From positions 1 through 42,634 of the forward strand of contig JAMYWO010000302.1 of NCBI GenBank assembly GCA_024220525.1: DNA of 42,634 nt. Direction: 5' to 3'. Below, piece after piece: positions 19,801 through 30,300 of the stretch (position 1 is its first letter; each line of letters starts with the position of its first letter). The notes beneath the pieces were generated by a model. The model searched no databases and had not been told where the DNA came from. It saw only the letters and a list, made by a program, of their open reading frames with translations. Both the position numbers and the translations under genes were made by a program. Source of the DNA: Cochliopodium minus (taxonomy: Eukaryota > Discosea > Himatismenida > Cochliopodiidae).

Positions 19801-22245
19801 TAAACAGGATTTTCCATTTTCTAAAAATTTTGAATGAAACAAAAAATTAAATTAAACAAATTTTTTAAATTGAATGAAATATTAAAATTATTGTTTGAAA
19901 TGATCAACAAAATTGTTTTTTTTACTTTGAGTTCATTTTGGTCGTTCAAAAGGTTGGAGAGTTGGGTGAGGCATTCTATCAAACAAGTCTTGTTCTGATT
20001 GACGCGAGTTTGGGCAGCTTCGTTGAGGAGTTCGGTAATTCTGGATTTTGCCTGAATAGAAACAGTTGTGGTATTCAAAAAGTCGAATCCAGCTTTTTTT
20101 AAAAAAAAAAAATGTAAATATTGAATATTGAACGAAAATATTCTAAACATTTTGATTGATTAAATGAAAAACAAATTATTAACAAAAAACGAAAAATAAA
20201 AATAAAATATTAAAAATTAAACAAAATTGAAAACAAATAAAATTTAATATCAATGATAATAATAAATAATAATCATATCTTTACGTGAAGCATGAGGATA
20301 CATGGATGGAAAAGTAATTTTTATGGAAACGACAATATTATCTTTCGAAATGGTGGCAACAAGTTCACGATTGGCACTGGAGATGTTAGTTAAATGTACA
20401 TCGGGGATGTTGAAAACGGTCAAGTAGGATATTTCCTGAGTCAAGTTGACAAAGTTTAAGTTCATGCTTTCTTGTGATTTTTTTGTTTCGTTGTTTTTGT
20501 CAATACTAGTGTTCATTTTGTTTTCTTTAGCAGGTGTGATATCCAAAGTCTTCAAAAAGTAATTTTAAAAATAGTTAGTTGAAAAAAAAGAAATTTTTAT
20601 TTGTTTAAATAATGATAAAAGGAAAACTTTTAATTGAAACTTTAAAAAAAAACCAAATATCAAATAAATAATTAAAATAGGTAAAATATTTAAAATAAAT
20701 TGAAATTTTTAAAAAAAAAAGTAAGAAACTTATCAACTAAAATAATTAAAATTAAAAAATTTTAAAAAAAATAATTAATTAAAAGATTATTACTTTAAGT
20801 TGACTCTCTGTTATGACCCACTCTCTAAGGCACGAATCTCTTGAAGTGGCCAAGATACGATAAGAATTGTTTCTCAGTATCCAGACGAAATTCTGGACAG
20901 AATCCGTGCATCCATTGAAAGAAAAGAGATTGTTGTTATGATTATTGTTGGACCACAATTTCAATGATAAGTCTCCACTTTCATGAGTTACAAAACCATC
21001 ACCAGAAGGCTTTTAAATTATTTTTGATAAAAATAAAAATATTTAAAATAAAAATATTAAAAAAATCAAAAAAAAAAAAATCAAAAAACTTTTTACATTA
21101 AACTTTGCGTTTAATACAGGAGAAGATAGCATAAATGTGCTTTGAGATTTTTTGGAAAAAGTATCCCAAATTTTGACAGATTTGTCATGACTGGAAGTGA
21201 GGAGTTGAAACTCACTCTGATAACTCCAGTCTATTGAAGATATTTTGCCAGAGTGAGCTGTTATGAAACTGACGGGACTTTTCTTTCTTATATCCCAAAA
21301 AAACACAGCTCTTTCATTACCACTTGCAAGCAAATTTGGGTTGAACCTAAAAAAAAGAAATTTAAAGTTTCAAAAAAAATTGATTTTAAAAAAAAATTTA
21401 AATATTGAAACAAGAAATTTTCATAAAACAAATTTTTACAAAGAACAAGAAATTTTAAATTATTTGAAAAAAAAAAATTTTTTTTTACCTGTTCCATTTT
21501 ATTGTGGTGACACCATTTGAATTCATCCGAACTTCTTTGCTGTTGTTAAAATTGCTTACGGACATCTGTGGAGTATTAGAAACAGTGCTGAAAGTTTTTA
21601 TATCCCATATTTTTATCGTCTGATCTGCAGAACAGGTTGCCACCAATTCTTTCTTGAATAAACTCCACGAGATATCTGATATGGGTCTTGTATGTGCCAT
21701 CATACTTGAGATATGTGTCTTTTGATTCCCATCTACATCATAGATGAACAGATGTTTGGTTGATCCACAGATCACCAGGTTTTTGCTGATATTATGTGGT
21801 GAAAATTGGATGCTGTTGAGATCTCTGCTATCATACGGGATGTATTCTTTCTCCTTTTCGAATGTTGATGTATCTATTATCACCAATTCCTTCTTTCTTT
21901 ATTTGATTTGCAAAAATAATAAAATAATTAAAGTATTCAATCAAAATTTGAATGTGATATTCCAAATGGATATTCAAAATGAAAATTATGCGTAGATATG
22001 TATGATTATGTCTTTGTATTTTTTTTTTGTGGAGAAATTTTATATCTGAGTATAAATTATATGCCAATTTCATTTTGTTCAACAATCCAGATCTCAGAAT
22101 ATATGGCAAATATTGTTTATATATATAGCCAACTAAAAAAAAAATTTATATTTTCTTACATAGAGACTGCAATTTTACTGCTGTCAAATGATGAAGATAA
22201 TAATGAGATATTCTTTAATTTTAATTCTCTTGTGGGATCTATCAT
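16806..22245 (-). CDS. WDR59: WDR59 homolog, GATOR2 complex subunit
   Basis: Start ATG 22245-22243 (MIDPTRELKLKNISLLSSSF), first intron about 260 nt. Order of parts: WD40 propeller (DISWSLFKKELVATCSADQT, IKIWDIKTF, SSIDWSYQSEFQLLTSSHDK, VKIWDTFSK, LREWVITESQLK); RWD domain at about 20550-20285 (VNLTQEISYLTVFNIPDVHL, ITFPSMYPHAS); the conserved junction YPPGYLERQIPFPRTCGATF (19820-19560); a helical middle; and a C-terminal zinc module LTCSVCRSLVKG, LSMVCLLCGHGGHAQHINEW and FRCPTCLCKCCF. This order is that of WDR59/Sea3, a GATOR2 subunit acting upstream of TORC1 at lysosomes. Oddities: several single-base frame breaks between 17530 and 16930, mostly in A/T runs, and a 100-N gap at 17730-17829. 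Identity is firm; the 3' gene model is uncertain. Confidence 0.85.
17653..17729 (+). repeat. 77-bp direct repeat, left of assembly gap
   Basis: Identical, base for base by eye, to 17830-17906 on the other side of the N gap. Probably one locus present twice because two contig ends were not merged. Confidence 0.9.
17730..17829. other. Assembly gap of 100 N
   Basis: Exactly 100 N, the usual placeholder for a gap of unknown size, inside an intron region of the WDR59 homolog. Confidence 0.98.
17830..17906 (+). repeat. 77-bp direct repeat, right of assembly gap
   Basis: Same 77 bp as 17653-17729. It suggests the gap may have zero or negative true length. Confidence 0.9.
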
Positions 22246-22925
22246 ATTAAAGGTAGACTCACAATGAATTTTTTTTTTTCTTAATCTGTATGTGTCAATT
22301 GAAAAAAAAAAAAAAAAATAGATTTAAAAAAAAGGTTGAGATCCAAAATGTTCTTCTAAATTGCTATTCACAACAAAAAAAAAGTTGATAATGAGGTTTT
22401 CTATTAAAAGAAAATTTTTTTCAAATTAATATTTGATAAAGAGTTTTTTTTAATTTTTTCATATAAATTTCAACTTTGCCTATTTTGATAAAATTAATTA
22501 ATATTTCACCTTCCAAACTTCCACAATTTCATTTGACTCTGAAGAAAATTTTTCATTGTTAAAGTTTAACTTTTTCCAAATGTTTTTTTAAAACTACTAG
22601 TTAAGTTTTTAATGAGTTAAAATGAAAAATAGGCTTAAATTCAAACATATAATACATAAAAATTTAATTAATTCTCAAAAACTATTTTTTATTTTTTTGA
22701 TTTAATTTATTTGTTGGAAATTTTCTAAATAATATGGATAAGCCTTTAATCAAAAAAAAAAGATAATTGGATTAGCTTATTTTCTTGAAGAAAAAAAAAG
22801 ATTTTTTTTTGTTGTGAAAAATATGTTGGAAATAATTTTTTATAAACTTTGTAAAATAAAATTAAAAAAAAATTAGTTTCCAAATAACTAATAGGATATA
22901 AATTCATTTTTTGCCTTCAAAGATA
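22246..22925. other. Divergent intergenic region, WDR59 / RRM-RS gene
   Basis: 680 bp of A/T-rich sequence with homopolymer runs between two divergent starts. It presumably holds both promoters. No gene, RNA or repeat recognised. Confidence 0.5.
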
Positions 22926-24730
22926 ATGGATAATAATAATAGAGATCGAGATAATAGAGATCGTGATCCAATAAAAAGACCAGATAACTCAAGGCTCTTT
23001 ATAGGAAACTTGGTACTTTAATGATAAAATAAATATAAATAAAATAAATATTCTTAAAAAGGAAAATTAATAATTCCTCAATATTTCTTAAACAGGCTTC
23101 TGAAAAAACAAATAAAAAAGAACTTTATGATATATTTAAGCAATATGGTAAGATAATAGAAGAAATAGTGATCAAAAAAAGCTTTGGTTTTGTCCAATTC
23201 GATAATCCTGAATCAGCAAAAGCTGCAATGAAAGGAGAACAAGGAAGATTAGTAGGAGATATGAGATTAGGTAAAAGAATAGAAATTTATTTAATTCACT
23301 TTCTCATTTTTTATAACCACAAATAATCACTTCTATTCATTATTTATTATAATAACTGAAATTAATTTCTTTTTATATAATCAGATTTGAATATAGCTGA
23401 TAATAGAGAACCAAGGAATAGAATCAATAATAAAAGATCAAGAAGTTCTTCAAGATCTAGGAACAGATCCAAAAGTCCAAAACGAAATAGATCTAGAAGC
23501 AGGAATACAAGGAGAAGGAGATCTAGATCGAGATCAAGGGATAGATCAAGATCTAGAGATAGAAATAGTAGAAACAATAATCATAAAAGAAGAAACAGTT
23601 ATACACCAGAAAGAAAAGATGATTCGAGAGTATTGAAAGTTTTATATCTGGGAGATCAACAATTGTAAAAAAAAAAAAATATTTTTTTGTTATTTGGAAC
23701 TAATATTTATTTTATACCTTATCATCTTAAATATACCCTTTATAAATTAAATCTTACTTTATATTGAAAAATAATGATTTAATGCTCGAAATTCAGTGAT
23801 TATGCAGAATCTATAGCGAATATAATCAGAACCAGATTTGGATGGGGAGCCGCTTCTTTGTTCCTAGACAAGAATCCCATCCAAGAAGCGATACAAGAAG
23901 CAGAAATACAAGGCTACAGATATGTGATCGTAGTGGGCAGAGAAAACCTGAAAAACCAAACGTGCAGATTCAACGTGTTGGGAAAAAAGAGGAGAGAGCA
24001 GGGAATAACTGACATCTCTGTTTCGGAAGTTGCATCCATCGTTGCAAAATACGAAAAAATAAATTTGTCCACTTTCCAACCTTTTAATCAGTACCAACAA
24101 CAACAACAACAACAGCAACAACCCCAACAACAGTTTCTTAATAATCCATTGTTTACAAACAATAATAACCAAAGTCAACTTCAAGGAAATCTTTTGTCCA
24201 ACCCTCTTGTCACCAATTTGCTCAGCATGTTGATTGCCAATCCCTCTTTGATGAGTAATTCAAACGTCTTTCCCCAGGTCGGTAATTTGCCTAACTCCGG
24301 CAATCCCAATCCCCAAACTTCTTCCCTCAACCATTTACCCAATTTGACCAATTTTAACCAAGTCCAACCTCTTCAAAGTCTTTCCAATCCTTACTTCCAA
24401 CAAGGCCAGCTTCCCCAACAATCCCAACCACAGCAACAACAACAAGACAACAGTTTAAGCAGCCAAATCCACAAGTTTATGAACAATACTTCCTCCAGTT
24501 TAATCCCTCCCCAAAATGATCCAAACTCTTATTACCAACAATCCCATCCCCTTTTAACCCAACAATCCAACAATCCTACTCTCCCTCCCATTCCCACCAG
24601 TCTTCCCACTTCCCTTCCCAGTAGTATCCCCAACCAAATCCAATCCATTCTTTCTTCTTTACAACAGCAACAAGATGGGCAAAACCCTTATAACCCTTTT
24701 TCAAGTACCAATAATGATAACAATTATTAA
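22926..24730 (+). CDS. RRM + RS-domain + anticodon-binding-like protein, NCOA5-like
   Basis: Four exons, start ATG 22926 (MDNNNRDRDNRDRDPIKR). An RRM has RNP2 LFIGNL and RNP1 KSFGFVQF. An Arg/Ser domain follows (SRSRNRSKSPKR, RSRSRSRDRSRSRDRNSR). Exons 3-4 then carry VLKVLYLGDQQLDYAESIAN, SLFLDKNPIQEAIQEAEIQG and YRYVIVVGRENLKNQTCRFN, which resembles the class II tRNA-synthetase anticodon-binding-like fold of NCOA5. The rest is Gln/Asn/Pro/Ser-rich low complexity, including a polyQ run at 24098-24135. RS plus RRM suggests nuclear RNA processing or coactivation; NCOA5 is a transcription coregulator in animals. The NCOA5 relation is from memory of the domain pattern. Confidence 0.75.
24098..24135 (+). 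repeat. CAA/CAG repeat coding polyglutamine
   Basis: Near-pure CAA tract with one CAG and a CCC interruption, in frame in the C-terminal prion-like region of the RRM-RS protein. Likely length-polymorphic. Confidence 0.85.
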
Positions 24731-25235
24731 GTCCGATCCGTCTAATTGGAAAAGTTTTTTTTTTTTGCTTTTTTTCTTTCTCAAATTTCTCCCTTTAGAC
24801 ATCAATATTTTTTTTATTAAAAAACAATCTTTAGACAAATTTAACAAGAAATTTTCTTTCAACAAAAATTATTTTAGGAAAAGCTATTACGAATCCATCC
24901 CCATTTATTTTTCGGTTTACTTTATAATTTATTTAATTTTCTTATATTTCATTTACTTAATGTTCAATGTTTTTGGAAGAAAGTACCTGACCCAAAAGGA
25001 TTTTTTATAAATTTTATTTTCCTCCTTTTAAAAATTTTTTTCACTGAAAAATTAATTATTTTTTTTTTTAATATTGACTTTTTTGGATAAAAATATATAA
25101 AAAAAAAAAAAAGAAATGATTGGATTATTAGTAAAAAAACAATTTGATTCAATATTGTTTTAATTTTTTTTTTCTTTCTTCTTTAAAATTAGTTTTAGAA
25201 TTATAAGATTAATAGAAAAACAACATCGAAATAAA
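24731..25235. other. Intergenic region
   Basis: About 500 bp with T-rich runs, 3' of the RRM-RS gene and 5' of the small RRM gene. ORFs here are hydrophobic Phe/Ile/Tyr strings from T-rich sequence and are not credible genes. Confidence 0.5.
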
Positions 25236-25708
25236 ATGATTAAAAATTGTAAAAACAAGAAAAAAATATTGGTGGTGATTTATGAAAAAGATATCTCCCA
25301 AATACAATTGTTTAATTTCTTTTCGCATTATTCACAAATTCAAAAAAATGAAATGGGTTATTATGATATAAAAATTGAAAGAGATTCAAATAAAAAATTC
25401 ACAGGATTTATAGAAATTTCTTTTACTACTGAAGATGGAGCAAAACAAGTTTGCAATATTCATGACAAAAAATTTGGAGGTAAGAAAATTAAATTTAAAA
25501 ATAAAAGATTTTTTGAAAAAAAAAAGATATATCTCAAAAACCAATACAGGTTTATTCTTATAAGGATGGAAAAAAGTATAGAAAAATAAAGGAGAAAGAG
25601 GAAAAACAACTTCAAAAACTCGAAAGACCAGAATACAAAAACAACAAATGTTTTGGAAGATCTTATTTCGAAGAGTGTTCGATCAAAGAAATTAATCGAA
25701 CAAATTAA
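25236..25708 (+). CDS. Small RRM protein with basic C-terminal helix
   Basis: Two exons, 25236-25479 and 25527-25708, intron 47 nt. The first exon holds an RRM-like fold: strand ILVVIYEKDI, helix QLFNFFSHYSQI, RNP1-like strand FTGFIEISFTTEDGAKQV, ending at HDKKFGG. Splicing joins this to DISQKPIQVYSYKDGKKYRK and the charged IKEKEEKQLQKLE, ending KEINRTN, TAA 25706-25708. RNP1 is divergent (FTGFIEISF instead of the usual GFGFVxF), so RNA binding is probable, not certain. About 140 residues. No specific family recognised. It converges with the pyrophosphatase gene. Confidence 0.6.
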
Positions 25709-25945
25709 AAAGTGTTTTTTTTTAAAAAAATATTTTCTTTTCTTGTTTAAATTTGAAAAAGAAAATTCAAAAAGAAATTTTTTTTTTTACCTTCTAACGA
25801 AAGATCTGTTCTTTTTAAAAAGATCTGCAGTTTTTTTTAAAAAAAGGATTAGGATCAATGAAGGTAATAAATATTTTTTAATAAATATATTAATCAATTC
25901 ATTGGCATACAATATAATTTTGTGGGTGAGTTCATCTAGATGGAC

Positions 25946-27072
25946 TCATTTGGCGAAAGAATCCCTATTCAACCTCCACTGCTCATGAGTCTCATCCAAA
26001 ACGCGCTCCATCATCGATCGATTCACAGGCTTCCCATCAAAAGCAAAATCGTTCTCGCCCTTCCCCTCATGAGTCTTGTAAGTCTTGTACCAATGATAAA
26101 TCTGTTGAAGTCTGCCAGGCAAGAATTTCTCCACATCCTCGATATCATTGATTTGTTCGTAGAGTTCATCGTAGATGGGGATGGATAGGGCTTTCCAATC
26201 TATCTCTCCTTGATCCAGAAGGGCGAATCCTCCCACCACTTTGATTGGCACCACTTGTCCTGATTGCAGTCTGTGGCTGCTCAGATCTACCACGTCGACG
26301 GGATCTGAATCTCCTGGATAGCCCGTGATCTTATCTTTTTGATTTGGATTTTCCCATGTTTGTGGTATTGCTCCATAATTCCATGGTTTATTTATACCTA
26401 AGTATCTTTTTTTTTTGAAGAGAAATATTTTTTAAATTTTATGTATTCGAAATTTGAGGATCTTTGTTTCAAAATTTATATTTTTTTGATTATGAAATAT
26501 GGATAGGATGTAATTATGTCCAGATGTATATATATGATTGTGATTCAGATAATAACATCTAATTCATTTAATTTTTGGAAATTTTTTATTTATTTCGTAA
26601 TTTTTATGATAACTGATGATATCGGATCCAATTGTTGATAAATAATTGATAAATATGGATCTCATTTTAAATATAATGTCTTATTGAATGATAATATATT
26701 TTTACCTTATCAATCCTTCCTTATCCAAACTCTGTTTGATTGGATTAAATGGGGTCCCTGTTTCAATTTCCAATTTATTATTTGTGCTTTTTAAAAAGGT
26801 AAAGGAAAAATCAAAGAAGAGTAGAAAATTAAGAAAATATTTTACTCTTTTGGTATTTCAACTATGAAATTGTACAATCCCTCTTCATTTTTATAATCTA
26901 TATCATGCCATGGTGAGATCTTTTCTTTTCCCCTATAAAACAAGATGCTAAAATCATCATCACCCAATTTACCATTGATAAGAGGGATCAAATATTTATT
27001 GTTTTTGGTGGACATGGATCTAGATAATACATTTTTGAAATATTTAATGGTGGGTTTTTTTAAATTTTTCAT
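25946..27072 (-). CDS. Soluble inorganic pyrophosphatase (family I)
   Basis: Hydrolyses pyrophosphate to two phosphates. Three exons: 27072 to about 26846, about 26792-26707, and about 26410-25946 (TGA stop). The signature region reads YLGINKPWNYGAIPQTWENP followed by ITGYPGDSDPVDVVDL, with the metal-binding DSDPVD core of family I enzymes. Upstream HDIDYKNEEGLYNFIVEIPK and KLEIETGTPFNPIKQ match the eukaryotic family. Later conserved parts are KVVGGFALLDQGEIDWK and FLPGRLQQIYHWYKTYK. The N terminus MKNLKKPTIKYFKNVLSRSM is basic and amphipathic, and may be a mitochondrial presequence; a second Met (MSTKNNKYLIP) could give a cytosolic form. About 260 residues, near the usual catalytic length. 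Divergent from the ATPase gene. Confidence 0.92.
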
Positions 27073-27353
27073 TTTTTTTTTTTATTTTTTATCAATTTTT
27101 CTTTTTTTGAAAATGAATTTTTTTTTGAATAAACAAGCCCACATTTTGGTGAAAAAATTAACTTCTTTGACTCAATTGAAGTTCATAATTTCTAAACTTT
27201 CTATTAAAATTTAAAAAACAGATCACGAAGACCAATAGCTTTAAATAGATCAAAATTGAAGAGCTAAAATTTGAGTAGGAAAGTGGTTCAACAAAATGAA
27301 TTTTTTTCATTTGATTTTTATAAAAAAAAAAGTAAAGAAAGAAAAGGATATCA
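27073..27353. other. Divergent intergenic region, pyrophosphatase / ATPase
   Basis: 281 bp between the two start codons, presumably a shared promoter region. No metal-responsive or other defined element could be identified. Confidence 0.4.
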
Positions 27354-30300
27354 ATGGAATTAGAAGAAAATACATCAGATTTAACCAATATTAGAGAAGA
27401 ATCTATTTTTGGGAATGATCTAAAGAAAAATAATGGCCCCTCATTTAAATTTACAACCTGCAAAAAAGGATGTTGTGATAAGAAAGAATCATCGGGATTT
27501 AATGAGGGAAATAAAAAGAAGAAATCAGAATCATCATGCGAAGAATCTTATTGTTCAGAAGATAAGGAAATTATCAACTCAAATTTGAATAATAAGGATA
27601 TTGAGGAAAAATCTTGTTGTGATGAGAATGGATCTTGTAATGGTGAAGATAAAGATCCAATTGTGATTCAATCAGAAGAAAAATCATGTTGTGATGAGAA
27701 TGGATCTTGTGGTGAAGAAAAAACCGAGATTGTTGAAAAAATAAGCACAGATTCAGAAAAGAAAGTTGAGGAAGAATTTAGTTGCTATGAGAATGGATCT
27801 TGTAATGAAGAAAATAAAGAGCCAATTTTAATTCAATCAGAAGAGAAATCTAGTTGTGATGAAAATGGATCTTGTGGTGAAGAAAAAACCGAGATTGAAA
27901 TAATCAGCACAGATTCAAGAAAGAAAGTTGAGGAAGAATCATGTTGTGATGAGAATGGAATATGCAATAGCACCAAAGATTCTAGTTTTGTTTTTGATGA
28001 ATCTTCTTTTGATCAGTTAAAGTCCTTCGCCATAGAGAACAGAAAACCTTGCTGCGAGAAGGGATCATGCATCACCTCCAAAACATCCAACACCAACAAA
28101 TCTTGCAAATCATGCTGTACTAAACCTTGTTGTGAGAATAAGATTCAATCTGCATCTCCTGAAAATTCGTGTTGCGATGAGAATGGAATTTGTAGTGAAG
28201 AAAAAAAGGAATCCCTTGTTACCCAAATCGTTGAGAAATCGTGTTGCGATGAGAATGGATCTTGTAATTCTGTCTTGAATGTTGAATCGATTTCTTTTGG
28301 GGAAGTAGATGGTACTTTGGGAAAAGATCCCACTGTTTCTCGAATATCAGAAGAAAAGTCTTGTTGTGAGGGAGGATCTTGTGGAGATGAAGAAAGAAAA
28401 ATCGAATCAAATTCAATAATGAAATCATCGTGTTGTGATGAGGAAGGATCATTCGATAACAAAACAAACAAAGAGTCCCAACCAAAAGAGAAATCATGTT
28501 GCGATGAGAAAGGATCTTGTAATTCAGGCTTGAATGTTGAATCTATTTCTTTCACTGAAGTAAAATCATCGTGTTGTGATGAGAATGGATCATGCAATGA
28601 AGAAAAGAAAGAACCTTTTGTTATTCAAAAAACAAAGACAACGTGTTGCGATGAGAAAGGATCTTGTAGTAGTGAAAAAAAAGAATCTCTTATTCTCCAA
28701 ACAAAAGAAAAGTCTTCTAGCAATGAGGTGGGATCCTCTAATGGGGAAATTATAATTGAGCCCATCATAACCCAAAAATCAAAGAAATCTTGTTGTGACG
28801 AAAGAGGATCTTGTAATGAAGGGAAGAAAGAACTGATTGTAATTCAAGAAGAAAAGAATTCATGTTGTGATGAGAAAGGATCTTGCAGCTCAACTAAAAA
28901 CATAGTCCAAAGCATTGTGATTCCCACTTTTGGTCGATCTTTCGTAGAAACAAAGAAATCTTGTTGTGGTGAGAATGGATCTTGTAATGAAGAAAAAAAA
29001 GAACCGATTGTAATTCAAGAAGAAAAGAATTCATGTTGTGATGAGAATGGATCTTGTAATGAAGAAAAGAAAGAACCGATTGTAATTCAAAAAACAAAGG
29101 TATCATGTTGTGATGAGAAAGGATCTTGCAGCTCAACTAAAAACACAGGCCAAAGCATTGGGATTCCCTCTTTTGGTCAATTTACTCCCAGCAACCAAAT
29201 AAAGAAAGATCAATCCGTCGTAGAAACAAAGAAATCTTGTTGTGATGAAAGAGGATCTTGTAATGAAGGGAAGAAAGAACCGATTTTAATTCAAAAACCA
29301 AAGGTATCATGTTGTGATGAGAAAGGATCTTGCAGCTCAACTAAATCAACAAATAATATTGAAATGATCTCTTTTAGCGAAGCAAAGTCATGTTGTGAAA
29401 GTAAAAATTGTGAAGATGACATAGAAATTAAAGAGTTAGACGATGATGATATGAATCTGCAATTAATTATTGAAGGGTATGGACTAGATTTTTAATTTTT
29501 CTTCTTTAAGCATTTTTTGTTTAAAAGTATGGACTGTGGAGGTTGCTGTAACGAAATTGAGAACAAGCTGAAAAACAACGAGGGAATAGAAAAGGTGTTC
29601 GTCAATTTCATCAACTCCACCTGCTACATCAAGTACGATGAAAGAGCAACGGACATTAAAGAAATAATAAAGAACATTGAATCGCTAAACTTCAAGGCCT
29701 CCATTAAAGACACCAGCAAAGGAAGCGACATTGATCTTATCAGCAAAAAAGATGAAATCCAAAAAAACAAAAATTACTTTATATTTTCTTTGATCTTCTT
29801 CGCTCCTGTTTTGTTGACGATGATTTTGCTCCTCAACAAGAAAACCAAACAAACCATTCAAAAGAAGAGGGTAGGAATCATGAGTATTGAGTACATCGTC
29901 GCTTTCATCTTTTGTTTGCCTTCTCATTTTTGGCTGGGGAGAATATTTCATCTTCCAGCTCTAAAGGCCATCATGGCCAAAACAGCAACAATGGATGTTT
30001 TAGTAAAATTTTTTAAAATAAAAAATATCAAGAAAAAAATTAATTTATAATTTAAATTATTTTTTAAAAAATATTAATAAATGAAATTTTAATTTCATTA
30101 TTAAAAAGAAACATGATTTTCATTTTTTATTGATTCTAGGTGTCAATGGGAATGTGGGCAGCTTTTATTTACTCTTTCGTTGCAATGGTGATAGGCTTTT
30201 TTGACAGTAATTTCAACAGCCCTCTTTTCTTCGAAACTCCCGTCACACTCATCACGTTCATTCTCTTGGGAAGACTAATTGAATCGATTGCCCAGTCAAA

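Noticed and set aside
23362-23577. Antisense Leu/Asp-rich ORF at 23362-23577
   Set aside because: Complement of Arg/Ser codons of the RS domain; a shadow.
24675-25010. ORF of Phe/Tyr/Ile strings after the RRM-RS gene
   Set aside because: Overlaps the end of a better gene in another frame and has T-rich low-complexity composition without any motif.
4120-25950. Non-standard genetic code (TGA read as an amino acid)
   Set aside because: TGA ends the pyrophosphatase at its natural length and no conserved exon contains in-frame TGA, TAA or TAG apart from the suspected frameshift sites.
28145-28597. Antisense ORFs with HDPFSSQHD repeats opposite the Cys-rich array
   Set aside because: They mirror the sense repeat period and codon use; the sense strand gives the conserved Cys spacing and joins the HMA domain.
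27459-29413. Regularly spaced DNA repeats resembling a CRISPR array
   Set aside because: The periodicity is coding, with synonymous variation and variable spacer length, in an intron-bearing eukaryotic gene.
29517-30050. Separate ATPase gene starting at 29517 or ATG 29529
   Set aside because: 29517 is TTG, not ATG. Starting at 29529 would remove the first HMA strand, which the 51-nt splice restores.
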